Shown in pieces: positions 9,416 through 19,929 of a stretch of DNA of 64,000 nt (positions are counted from its first letter, which is position 1; the number at the start of each line of letters is the position of its first letter). The notes under the pieces were generated by a model. It was not told where the DNA came from. It worked only from the letters and a program-made list of their open reading frames with translations, and made no database searches. The translations under genes and the position numbers were made by a program. This DNA is from Pomphorhynchus laevis (taxonomy: Eukaryota > Acanthocephala > Palaeacanthocephala > Echinorhynchida > Pomphorhynchidae): NCBI GenBank assembly GCA_012934845.2, contig WNNJ02002366.1, positions 124,001 to 188,000 on the forward strand, read 5' to 3'.

Positions 9416-11280
9416 AATTGTCCATCTCATACAACCTATTGCGTAGAAGAATATAACCTAATGAAAAGAAGATACCACTTCGAGCAAATCAAAGTTACCT
9501 CTTACATGTGGATATCGGACTCTTTCCCGTTGTAAATAATTCGAGTTTGACCCGATTTAATTCTTACCATTCTCAACAAGCTATCAGGATTTTATCGACA
9601 AACTTTAAGGGTCGCATTTCAATCCTACTTCGACAAAACTCAAGGTCCTGGCTAAAATGCTAGATCTTCCCAATCTTTCCTACTCCTTCAGACATATTAT
9701 CTCGAAAGAATATAGGGTTGAGTATAATATATATTATAACTCAATATAATTAAATTATCGTTATAGATTTCAGTAGAGTAGAGGTAAGGCATGCAATGCT
9801 CACCTTAATTCTTCCCAATGGTATTTCCGGAAAACATTTAAGAGATAGAACTTTGCCAGTTGGAAACATAATACATCAGGTTGGATTGATACTTTAGACA
9901 TTGACAGAGTTTTAGACGAGTCGATTTCCCTACACAATTATGGAGCCAATCTCTTACTACAACCAATCTCTTCTAGGTGTAGTTTCAAAAGTAGATATTT
10001 GTCTATGACTAATATCATGAACTTCTAAAATCCCTCATCGAGAATGTCGAAATGTCATACGCTAATCTCCACTCAGGTATGTTAGCTTTGGCCGAAAATA
10101 AGTGAAAAGTGATCGACAATACAATACTGTTAGCCTCACCATCAAATATTGCTGGTATTAATGCTGTAAGAAGAATATTTTGTCCAGAAATAATCTGGTG
10201 ACGTATCTTAAAGATATGCGGTCCATTTCGATTCGTAACTCCCTCATTTCCATTTATGAAAAAGCGCTTGCTTATTAAATCCACGATCATTTGGTTTGGC
10301 TAAATTTGATCCCACCAAGTTTTCATGGGTATATTGGTGGACACTGTTTACTACTCAGTTGGTGATGTGTATTGGTTTTGTCAGGAGAACAATCATTAGT
10401 TATCTGTGGCAGTTTCTCTCGACTTTTCCGCAATATTTATCCGTATTTTCATTATCTTTGCTATATTCTCTCTCAGATCCCTTGGTTACTGCGAGAAGTG
10501 TTAACAGAGTGGAATACTGTTATATACCAAGCGCTTCTACTATAAAGACGACCCTGATGCGCTTCAGGTTTACCCAATTACTGGTGTACTTCAAGTCTTC
10601 CTTGTCTCTCCAGTCTTGTACTTAGCTGCCTAAATTATTCTTATTAAACCTTTAATGCACGATTAACATCTGGTGGTATTTGTTAATTATGTTACCACGT
10701 TGTGTTTAGGACAAATGTGTAATGATTTTGTCTCAAAAATCAGCCAATTATATTTTAAGATTAAAAGTTCAACCTCTTCTTAATCCTTACAAGGCGCATG
10801 TGATAATCTCTCACTGCACACCTGCAACAATAAAAATGTTAGGATACTATCAATCTCATATTTTCCCACCATCATGATGAATCGACTCCTACCTTTTTAC
10901 ACATCGAGTAAGATATCTAGGTTTCACTATCTCGGTGAAGTGGGTTGTCTGATTAGGCTTGAATAGATTTAAGAATGCCTTTAGAGAGCGAGATATTCCC
11001 TGAAACGGTTTCAGTGTTTGTCATTGAGAGATAAGATTCAAGTGCACATTTGGTGCACCTGGGTTATATTGGTACTATTGATATTTTCTAGAGGACGTAC
11101 TTCTGAGCGAAGCACATTATGTCGAGACTACCGTACATCGTGCGCCCTGGTTGGTATATCATGTGTGTGAAAGACCCTGAGTCGATCAATCGGGTGATGA
11201 CGCATCGATGTGAACTTGCGGGATCTGATCCCAATACGAATTGGAAGAAGATTATGAAAATATGATCTTTGAAGGGACAT
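9416..11280 (+). pseudogene. LINE family A ORF2, highly degenerate copy
   Basis: Collinear with 54235-56086 of the intact copy. Examples are ACAAAACTCAAGGTCCTGGC, the region around GCGCTTGCTTATTAAATCCA, NRVE plus a diverged FYYEDDPDA segment near 10505-10555, and a tail around TTCTAGAGGACG. Frames are broken throughout. It lacks the endonuclease part and is therefore 5'-truncated. The amount of decay is far greater than in the copies at 1.9 and 53 kb, so this is an older insertion. Confidence 0.75.
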
Positions 11281-12590
11281 AAATTTATTTTATTCCATTT
11301 CCTGATGTCAACAATTTCTTATTTAACTGTACATTTACTTAAGAACATAGTATTATGTAATGGACTGGTTCTGGTAGACAGCGCTGATATCAAAACTAAA
11401 TTGTCAAAGCAGTAGTTTTGATCAGATACGCCTTTTAATATTCTAATTTTTAACTTTTACAAATTCAACTACAGTTTAGTATTGAATTTCCAGTATATGA
11501 TGATTAATTAAAATTTGTTTTTGAATTCCAAAATTAGGAATTTATAATGCATCTGAGAACTCTATCATTTTGAATGATTGCGAAATTTCAGTTGATCATT
11601 CTTAAAAATGAAAATACCTTAAAACTAACGTTAATCCATATTTGTAATTATGAAGCATGATCAACAAATACAAATTTATTTTACATTTCTCTAAATCTTT
11701 TGTGAAATTTAAATAACTAAAGCAATTGATGCTGTATTATTGCATCTTCAAATATTTTAATAATTTCTGCAAACAGTTAATGTTATTTTGTATGTAATGT
11801 ATTTTAAATAAAAAAATATTTTTTACTTAAATTCTAATAAATTGATTATATTTTAAATTAAAATAATTTGTATTAAATTTTCGTAATTGAGCATTTATAA
11901 ATTTTAAATGTTGGTAAAAGTCAATTTATAACTTGCGTATGACAAACAGTTACAAAATTTCGAATGTCAATTTCGTTCCTGAAGTGCAAGCTATTTAGAA
12001 CAATGGCTACAAATTTTACGGAAATTAATTTTGCTTTGTTCATGCCTAATTAGAAAGAGTTTCATCTCACATGACATCTGCAATGTACAATTGCAGAATA
12101 GGAGTTATGCATTGTTAAGAATTTCTGATCACCAACACCTTCTCTTGAACATTATTGCCGAAATGTGCCACGTAACATTGGCTTTCAAATGTAGCTTGTC
12201 AATCACATGCTAAACATTGTTGATTGCGAAACATTTTGGTTGTCTAAAATTGTAATTGGACATGACGACATTTCTCTTTCGTGAAGTATATATTTATAAT
12301 CACGAGATTTCTCGTTTTATATTCTCAACAAATTGGTATGCATTAGAGATTGAAAATTGTCATCGCGGGATTAAATTTATTGGCTGTTGGAGTTTTAGGC
12401 GAACTCTTATTGCTTAGTTAATAAGCATGAACGAGGTAAATTTAAGTTTTTTTTCTAATTTGTAAATTATTAATGAGGTTTGCTAAGTAGGGCTACAAAT
12501 TTTCAGACTCAGCAAACTAAGTCTACGTATTTTATAAAATAATAGATGATTGTTATATAAGATTTTTAACTCAAATCTAGTTAAAATTTA
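11281..12590. other. AT-rich intergenic sequence
   Basis: No gene, repeat family or transposon motif recognised. A 60-codon open stretch at 12031-12213 has no features suggesting it is coding. Confidence 0.4.
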
Positions 12591-12599
12591 GAATTTAAA

Positions 12600-12668
12600 T
12601 TTAAAATTTTTATGAATTGAATAATAAATAACAGACGATGTATCATATTAAGGATTATAGAAACTGCT
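12600..12668 (-). mobile_element. Naiad-type PLE 3'-tail fragment
   Basis: Minus-strand match to the Naiad tail: TGAATTGAATAATAAATAAC and AGACGATGTATCATATTAAG on the plus strand correspond to the reverse complement of about 24555-24600. More diverged than the 7065 copy. Confidence 0.5.
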
Positions 12669-12734
12669 ATGTTAACAGGTTTCGTCCCCTATTCCTTACC
12701 AAACATATCAGCTTTATTAATATAAATTTAATAT

Positions 12735-12830
12735 TAATGTCTTCTTTTTATGATACCAGCAAATAGATAGAGATAATTTTATCCAATTGACGTTTCGCCT
12801 TGCGGCTTTCTCAAAATTGTATGTTATGAT
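12735..12830 (-). ncRNA. Hammerhead-like motif, PLE-type terminus
   Basis: The minus strand reads GAGAAA, GCC, GCAA, GGC, GAAACGTC (12789-12814), then an AATTGGATAAAATTATCTC segment and CTGGTATCATAAA. A GCC/GGC stem II with a tetraloop followed by GAAAC matches one half of a minimal hammerhead. The first strand (expected CUGANGA) is TTGAGAA, close but not perfect. Such motifs occur at PLE ends, and a Naiad fragment lies just downstream on the plus strand. Self-cleavage is not established. Confidence 0.4.
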
Positions 12831-12894
12831 CTCAGAAACCTTTTTCACATAAAATAATTTATATAATATTATTCAATAAGAAAAAATTTTATAC

Positions 12895-13010
12895 AGGTAA
12901 TTTTACTCTTAATAAAGCTAATACTGATGATACAGACAGTAACTATCTAGATATGAACATTAACATTGATATATCGTAAAGATGACATTTAAATTTATTT
13001 TTCTTATTAT
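12895..13010 (+). pseudogene. Naiad-type PLE coding fragment
   Basis: Contains AATACTGATGATACAGACAG, TATCTAGATATGAACATTAA and ATCGTAAAGATGACATTTAA, which match 24025-24135 of the Naiad copy (YLDMNI and YRKDD codons). A short, diverged internal RT piece. Confidence 0.6.
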
Positions 13011-15290
13011 ATAAAAATAAATAAATCAATAAAAATCAAATTATTTTGCGAGAATAGCCTTGTAAAAGAAAAGACTTGTAATGAAAGAATGACTTGTAAA
13101 AGAAAAGAAAATGTCGTTTTAGAATAAATAAAGTTGCACATGCTAGTGTTCAGACTAGCTTAAGACGATAATATGCAGAATAACGACCATTAATTTGGCG
13201 TTTACCATTTCACTAATACCACTACAAATATTGTATATTATAAATGTATATATAATCTATTAATCCGTTCATAGATGATGTTTAAGATAAAGATATTTCC
13301 ATCTTTTAAATTTATTTACAAAACATGTAGCATAAGTTAAGTTATCAAAACATATTAGTTAGTACAATGTATTATATATTACTTAATATAATGTATATTA
13401 TGATATAACATTGTAATATTATATATTATAATGTTAATGTTTAATGTTTCCTGACGATAAAACCGAACCAAATTTTGCAGTTAAATATTTCAACTTTAAC
13501 TAGATGCACGAATAGGACAAACAGTTTATTGTAAATTTAATGTCAAGTAAATTAATCCTATTATTCTGTTCGCACAAATTTTGCGTTATAAAAAATCTTA
13601 ACTTCAAAAATCCTGAATTATAAAATATTTTAAGATTTCGATATTTGTACTTTTACATCTTTACTTATATGTACAAAAAGTAAACTCAGTTCACTTATAT
13701 GATTTTTTACTGATTTGTAACGTAATAATTGTTGACCTCTATTCGCGGCGAATATAAATCAACTATTAATAATCGTGATTTATGTATAGCAATATAATAG
13801 TATATATTATTATATAGTATATATTAATCGTATAATTAATCACATGACACCCATTCACAATAAAAACCAAAAATGCATTTTCAAACTATCTTTATAAAAT
13901 ATAAAAAACTCTTAGTGATATTCAATTAATTCGATTTAATTTTAACTTACAAAACAATAAATAATTTCTAAAAATAAATGAAAGTGAATCTTTAATTTAA
14001 TTCTGAATTTATAATGAACAACATAATAGAGTAATTTTTTTAAATTGTAATATTATTACGAATGAAATATCAATGAATAGGATATAACGACTTCTATATG
14101 AAACTAAGCCGTTCTCTTTGACAGGTCTCTGTAGAATCTAACAAATTCTGTAAAATCTACCGTGACTTTTGTTTTGATTTTATCAGAATTCCTTCATTAG
14201 ATTTGATTTTTTGGCCGGTTGAAATGTTTTAATCAGTTAGTTTTGTCGAATAGATAAAAATAAGTGTAAAAAGAGTAAATTATATTTTTTCACAATGTCC
14301 GATATGCATAACGTTCGATAAAATATAACATTTTTATTTTCTTTCACAACAATCCACGTTGAGAAGTATAAATTTCAAAATAGTCTAAATATTGACAGGT
14401 TAAGTTCAAGTCGAAAGTAATTCTAATCGATTAAAGTTAATATTTACAAATAATTATATTTTTAAATTCGAAAATAATTTGCTAAATTTCGTAATATTTT
14501 TCAGTAAAACACTATGTTACTCAATTCTCGCTCGATACCATAAGTTAAAAAACACCAGAAAATCAAGTAATTTAGATTTTTGCAGCACAAGTTTACATTT
14601 TAAACACATGAACATGAATGCAAGCATTTATTGGCTAGCAGACTTACGCTCACAATCGACGATAATTTATCGACGTTAAATTTTATTCAACGAAATTGTT
14701 TAAATAAGTTGTAATAGTAGCAATGAATCGTTATATATTTCTAAATAAATATTAATTCTTTCGATATATCACGTTCAATAATATAAACGCACGAATTTCC
14801 ACGCAGTATTTTTTTATATTTATCCACTGTTGTAATGCTGGTATCTAGTGAAGATATACATTCTAGACAAGTCAACGTATAACGTCAACATATATTTTGA
14901 CGACTATATATTGATACTTTACTGTAGCTTCTCAGTTTATACAGTATTCTTATTCAAAAGCCAAATAAATTTAACTTCTTACTTTTAGCCACTGAACAAT
15001 TTATGTACTGATGTACTTCAAGCTAATTGGGATATGCATGATTGTAAGTTACATTTAATTTATAAATTATGACTGATTAACATTAACATGGCTGATAAAC
15101 TATCCAAAATAAATGACTACAATGCATGACAAATTAAAAAATGATTGTTTAATATATCATATTTTAAATTCCACTTTAACATGTCAGACTAAATTTGATA
15201 TAAAATAATGTTAATTTTCAATAAAATAGACAAAATTGATTATCAAAAAATTAAAAATATCGTTTATCAGGTTCAGATATTTCCTGTTGG
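13011..15290. other. AT-rich intergenic sequence
   Basis: No supported gene. Short open stretches, such as 14479-14679, lack any recognisable feature. Nothing repetitive was detected by eye apart from simple AT tracts. Confidence 0.4.
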
Positions 15291-15772
15291 CCATAATCAA
15301 AAGCCAATATTTGAAGCTGGTCGAGTGAAGCTAACATGGCTTTAGCGTTGCCCTTAATTAGTGCGGAGATGCGCTGATATACGTGTGTGACCGTTACTAC
15401 GTACCCGATTCCGGTTGTACTGTTCATATTATTTGCAACCGCTTAATCACCCATAATCAAAAGCCAATATTGGAAGCTAACATGACTTTGGCGTTGTCAC
15501 TCATAAGTGCGATGGAGATGCGCTGATCTGAGTGTGTGTGGCCGTCACTGCGTATCTGATTCCGCTTGTACTGTTTATATTATTCACAACCTGCTTGATC
15601 ACGTCCATAATTAAAAGCCAATATTGGAAGCTAGTCGAGTGAAGCTAACACGGCTTTGGCGTTGCCGCTCATTAGTGCGATGGATATGCGCTGATATAAG
15701 TGCTTGATAGTTACTGTACATCCAATTCCGCTTCTCCGGTTCATATTATTCGCAACCCGTTTGATCACCATG
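15291..15772 (-). repeat. Threefold tandem repeat (about 155-165 bp units) with coding-like content
   Basis: Three units start at 15291, 15451 and 15604. Each contains AAAGCCAATATT, a GTGCG..GATGCGCTGAT block and TCATATTATTCGCAACC or a variant. It is far richer in GC than its surroundings. On the minus strand one frame per unit reads like protein: MVIKRVANNMNRRSGIG from 15772, and in the last unit KGNAKAMLASLDQLQILAFD ending QQEISEPDKRYF and a stop. Indels put the three units in different frames. It may be a local triplication of a host exon or a degraded satellite. I do not recognise the protein. Confidence 0.55.
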
Positions 15773-16489
15773 TTTCCTTCGTCGTTCCATCCAAATATTA
15801 ATTTTATCATTTGACCACTTAATGATTCCTTTGCTAAGTATTTTCACAGATAATTCTGGTAATGATTATTTATTATGTAGATTACGATCGTGTAAATAGT
15901 TTTGCTATATCTTGATGGTGTAAATCGAAACATTAACACAATGAGGTTTAATAAAAATTTAAAATTTCCAATAAATTTTATATTTATAAATATAAATATT
16001 TATACTATATTTATATTATATAATAACTTAATATAAGTTTGATATTTTCATAATTTAACATATTCACATATGGTTCATAATTAATCGTATTTTCTTATCT
16101 AGTATTAAGAAATTAATGGATATTTATAATGTAGAATACATTATAAATTACAAATACAAATTGACACCATATTGTCCACAAAAAGCACTTGACGACAAAT
16201 CTCTTAAGGTAGGAATTTAAGAGATAAAAAATGCATACAGAAATGTTACCAACTATATTATGTTCTAATTAACTTAGTATATCACATATATTTAATAACA
16301 TTTTCATTATTTCAAATCATTAGTATGGAAATTCAGATAAAAATTAAATGTTTATGAGAAAGAAACACGAAGTATGGTTCCTAACGAAATATTTTTATTA
16401 TACAAGCGAGAAGAGTATTAATTTTAACGAGCATATACATATTTTCAACATACGATATAATACTGCCTAAACTTATTTGGAGCTGGATT
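15773..16489. other. AT-rich spacer
   Basis: No gene or repeat recognised. Confidence 0.4.
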
Positions 16490-16658
16490 ATTGGAGCTGG
16501 ATCAAAAAAGAGACAAAGATTTATTTGATATTTCGCTAACCTCTATTAACATCTTCAGAAAATTACATTATAAAAATTACATTGTAATTTTCTGAAGATG
16601 CTAACAGAGGTGAGTGAAATATCAAATAAATGTTTGTCTCTTTTGATTCAGCTCCAAT
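16490..16658. repeat. Long inverted repeat with a hammerhead-like core in each arm
   Basis: Two arms of about 75 bp, almost perfectly complementary, start at ATTGGAGCTGGATCA and end at its complement TGATTCAGCTCCAAT, around a centre of about 15 bp. Each arm, read outward from the centre, contains CTGAAGATG, about 14 bases, then GAAATATC (plus strand 16592-16619; minus strand 16558-16533). A 6- to 7-bp stem II with an AGAG loop can form in each. This looks like two PLE termini joined tail to tail, or a snap-back insertion. Alternatively it is a palindromic MITE. Confidence 0.6.
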
Positions 16659-16921
16659 CATTCTTTATCAATAATGAATCATTATCATCTTTAAAATCAG
16701 TTTGATAAGATATGATGCAATTGCTGATATGCCATTATAACGTCATTATATAATATACTCCCATATACAAATTCCGGACGTATCTTACAAAGGATACATT
16801 TCGTCCTTCTAAATAACGCAATGATTAAATGGTTAATAACACGTAACGCACAAATGTAATACAATATTATTAAATATAAAACATTTTTAGAAACTGAGAG
16901 AGATGATTCTGTGGGAAGTTG

Positions 16922-17229
16922 TTTATGATCAGTTAGTCAATCATGAAAGAATCGACAAAAAAGTAGCGAATATTGTTTCGTCATTGTTTTGACTCATTAG
17001 TGCCAGGTAGTGTCTAGCAATACATCAGTGTCTAGCATTAGATTGCTAGACATTATCTAGCTCTGAGTATGTTTTCATTTGCCTCGTACTGCTTGAAGTA
17101 ATCGTGCCGTCTGCCGGGTCCTCCTCTGCATCCAACAGTGGGAAATGGCACTGATGAGTCAAAACAATGACAAAACGGTATTAGTTACTGTTTTGTCGAT
17201 TTGTTTATGGCTGCCTAATTGATCATAAA
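16922..17229. mobile_element. MITE-like element with about 85-bp terminal inverted repeats, complete copy
   Basis: The left end starts TTTATGATCAGTTAGTC and the right end is its inverse, GCCTAATTGATCATAAA. Complementarity continues through ATCGACAAAA, GTCATTGTTTTGACTCAT and AGTGCCA. A central part includes a small TCTAGCA palindrome. No transposase is encoded, so the element would need one supplied in trans. Relatives lie at 36582 and 41434. Confidence 0.75.
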
Positions 17230-17311
17230 TATGATATAGTATTTATTTTAATTAAACATCAAATATTGATGATACTTTCAAAGTAATAATTTTTGTACAA
17301 ATTTCTTTTAG

Positions 17312-17440
17312 GGGTGGGTATTGCTGAAGTAAGTAGTGACACCCGTAAGTCGAATGATTCTCTGCACAGCGACAGTGACTATGATTTCGTATCTGAAGTG
17401 GATATAAATAAATTTCCATCAAGAAAATCAGCGTACGCAA
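17312..17440 (+). other. Possible host exon
   Basis: TTTCTTTTAG (17302-17311) is a good splice acceptor, followed by an open frame rich in Ser and Asp (SNDSLHSDSDYDFVSE). Composition is less AT-rich than the flanks. The 3' border is unclear; GTAAGT occurs early (after GCTGAA) and GTACGC near 17433. Nothing identifies the protein, and a chance ORF is possible. Confidence 0.25.
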
Positions 17441-17479
17441 TTTATCTATTATTTAAAATAATAAAAGATATTTTCTAAT

Positions 17480-18004
17480 ATTTAGTTTTTGAAAATTGTG
17501 GATTATTCTAATCTTATAAACTTTAGGGTTCAAATTGTAATTTAGCGTTATTGAAAGCGTGCAATTTCATTTCCTATAAAATTTATTGCAAAGCAAAACG
17601 CTGCTTCTAGATATCAAATGTGAATTTAAATGTTTGCGTAACGTGAAAGTTTTATTCCATCTTATAGAGCATATTTAAAATCAGATTTATACTTACCAAT
17701 GCTGATAACTTAATTATTAAAAGAAGAATATCATATTTTAAATGTTTAACCTTGAACAAACAATTTAAATTTACAATTAAGCTGATGCAAGAAATTTTAG
17801 TTATCAAACACTATTAAAATATTGATATAAACGTTTGTTCAAAGCAAAGACATTTTTGTCAGCAGTTGCTGCTGATGAAATTATAACGAAAATTTATATA
17901 AAGAATAAATAAAATTTATTTATTAAGTAATTTATTTATTTATAAATTTATTAATAAGAAGAATAAAATTTCAATAAAGAATTTCTTAAATAAATAACTA
18001 ACAA
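17480..18004. other. AT-rich spacer
   Basis: No feature recognised. Confidence 0.4.
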
Positions 18005-18205
18005 CCACTAAAAATACGAAACGAAACATTAGAAAAAACAACTGCAGTTCAGATAAGACAACTCATAACAGCATTTAGTCTTCATAATGATGTCACGGCC
18101 TCAGGTCCAGCGGGATCTGAGCCCTCCAGCCAATCCAACACGCCGCTCTCCGACTGAACCATCCGGAGTCTTTTACCCCCTCTCCCCGAAGAGTCCAATC
18201 GAGGT
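18005..18205 (-). mobile_element. LINE family A 3'-end fragment
   Basis: The minus strand holds the last codons of family A ORF2 and the 3' UTR. Matches to the 56-kb end include ACCTGAGGCCGTGACATCAT, TATGAAGACTAAATGCT, GAGTTGTCTTAT and GTGGTTGTTAGTTATTTAAG. A severely 5'-truncated insertion. The close UTR match shows it belongs to the same subfamily as the 52-kb copy. Confidence 0.8.
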
Positions 18206-18374
18206 GAAAATTTCAATTGGGGAAAATCATCAGAAAGGAGCTGGCTTTTGATCATCATAGCAATTTAAGTTAACGAAATACAACGTTAGATAAAGAATAA
18301 ACAAAAACTATATCTAGGATAAATTGTCACCTTCTTTACTATTTGTCAAACATAACTTCTTGAAACTTCAAAAT
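18206..18374. other. Short spacer between two family A ends
   Basis: No feature recognised. Confidence 0.3.
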
Positions 18375-18482
18375 TTTCACGGCCTCCGGTTCAGAGGGAT
18401 CTGAGCTCCAGGCCGCACCAGCGCGCCGCCTTCCGACTGAACCATTCGGGGTCTCTTACCCCCTAAAGTCCAGTCGTATTTA
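18375..18482 (-). mobile_element. LINE family A 3'-end fragment, second copy
   Basis: The coding end is recognisable (CACGGCCTCCGG, TTCCGACTGAACCATTCGGG, TCTCTTACCCCC) but is more diverged than the copy 170 bp to the left. Two independent tail insertions in the same orientation within 500 bp. Confidence 0.7.
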
Positions 18483-18924
18483 AGAAAAGAACAAAGGATC
18501 TCACCTACATCAAGCATCAGGTATCTCTGTAAAACGTTAAAATAGTAACTAATTGACGGTACTAAGACTAATAAAGAAATTTTTTTAATTACTTTACAGT
18601 TTGAAGACACACAAGCATTTAAAACATGGCAAACTGTCCATGTTAAATGGAAGTCTAAATTTAAAAATAACGAAATTTTATATAAGAACATTAATACATT
18701 ACGATAATTGCCTTAAAAGAAAAAGATAAGACTATATTTCCTTAGCTGTTCCAATGAAAGAAATTACATCGAAATTAAATTATTCATTAAGAATACTGGG
18801 AATTACAAATAATATTCAGTCTTAACTAACGTATGCTATCATTTTGGGTGTATATAAATACTCCTAATTGTAGAGATCGTGGTTGAGGGATACATCAGTG
18901 ATTATTTAAGTTAGCAAGGAAGAT
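18483..18924. other. Spacer with a TATA-like sequence
   Basis: TATATAAATA at 18851-18860 lies about 70 bp upstream of the ORF1 remnant at 18925. It might be a remnant of a promoter but is not distinguishable from AT-rich background. Confidence 0.2.
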
Positions 18925-19254
18925 ATGCTACGGTTTAAGGAATCAATAAATGATTTTGGTGGGCAAAAGATGAAAATTAACATTTTCATGAAAGATAATG
19001 CAGAGTGGTTATTCCCACAGTTTTTCCTTTTCAAAAATGTGGACTCTTCAATGTGTAAAAAGAGCGATCCAAGCTGTGTTTATTGTGCAGGGATACGTAA
19101 ATCAATAGATTGCACTACGAAGAATGCAGCCAAATGTGCAAATTTCGAGGCCAAGTATAAAGCCAACTATCTCAAATGTATAAAATTTATGGCTTACGCT
19201 ACAAAATTTGGTCATATAGAATTAACGCATTTGAAATATAGTTGCAGCAAATAA
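18925..19254 (+). pseudogene. Jockey-type LINE ORF1 remnant: zinc-knuckle region
   Basis: A 109-codon open stretch carries a gag knuckle pattern: PSCVYCAGIRKSIDC followed by AAKCANFEAKYKANYLKC. This matches the Jockey-clade layout of CxKCAG..H..xxC then AKCANCGG.H.ANYRGC, with the second knuckle missing Cys and His. The start MLRF at 18925 is internal relative to a full ORF1, so the N-terminal part is missing. It would bind element RNA if intact. No partner ORF2 was recognised nearby. Confidence 0.55.
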
Positions 19255-19639
19255 TCACCCTTCTTTTTTCTTCAGCGTTTATTCCGCTTCGCTACGGAGT
19301 CCGCATTTTGTCTCCATTTGATTTTAATACGTGGTCGTAAAATTGTATTCACCTTTCGAGATGTTCATTGAGACAGCATTTCATAATGTTGATGCGACGG
19401 TTTTGTTTTACAACTAGCTTGTCACGAAGTCTATCGCCAACCCTCCTCCTTTCTCTGCACGGTCTTGAAACAGGTCATGGCGGAGTAGTTTAATTTGGAT
19501 GTCTAATTTGTATAATTAAATGCTAATTATTAAAACAGATAAGTTAATTGAGTCTACATATTTTGTACTACATTTGAGTTAGCAAATAATCAACCTAAGA
19601 ACTATTTATCTATATCCTACATTTATCATGATGATCTTA

Positions 19640-19929
19640 ATGCTAAACCATCTTTTATTCAGGTAAATAATATAGGGAACGCGTGTTTGACGAGTTTCAC
19701 AGATCACACAGCAGAATTGGACCAAATAATGTTAATGCAACAGAATACGATTAACAAATTAAATGATCCTATTTATGTTCTTTTTAATAAAATTGAGGAA
19801 ATTGAATCTTTATTTAGTAATTCTAAGAACGTAGGATCGGAAAGTAGCATGGCTAGCCCTAAAAACTTGAAGAAAAACAAAATATTAGAGCAAGAGTACG
19901 TTTTTAATAATGTTCAGAGGGAAAGCTGA
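19640..19929 (+). pseudogene. Jockey-type ORF1 remnant: C-terminal helical tail
   Basis: An 80-codon frame from 19687 with a heptad-like, hydrophobic run (IMLMQQNTINKLNDPIYVLF) and a charged Lys/Glu tail resembles the C-terminal end of Jockey gag proteins, which close with a short helical segment. It lies 430 bp after the knuckle piece on the same strand, the expected order. Weak evidence on its own; it gains from context. Confidence 0.35.

Noticed and set aside
10296-10625. Plus-strand 109-codon ORF as a host membrane protein
   Set aside because: It is a frame of the degenerate family A ORF2; adjacent frames show NRVE and FYYEDDPDA-like RT text collinear with 55.2-55.4 kb.
18851-18860. TATA box promoter for the 18925 ORF
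   Set aside because: TATATAAATA-like strings are common in this AT-rich sequence, and the ORF is a LINE remnant lacking its N-terminus.
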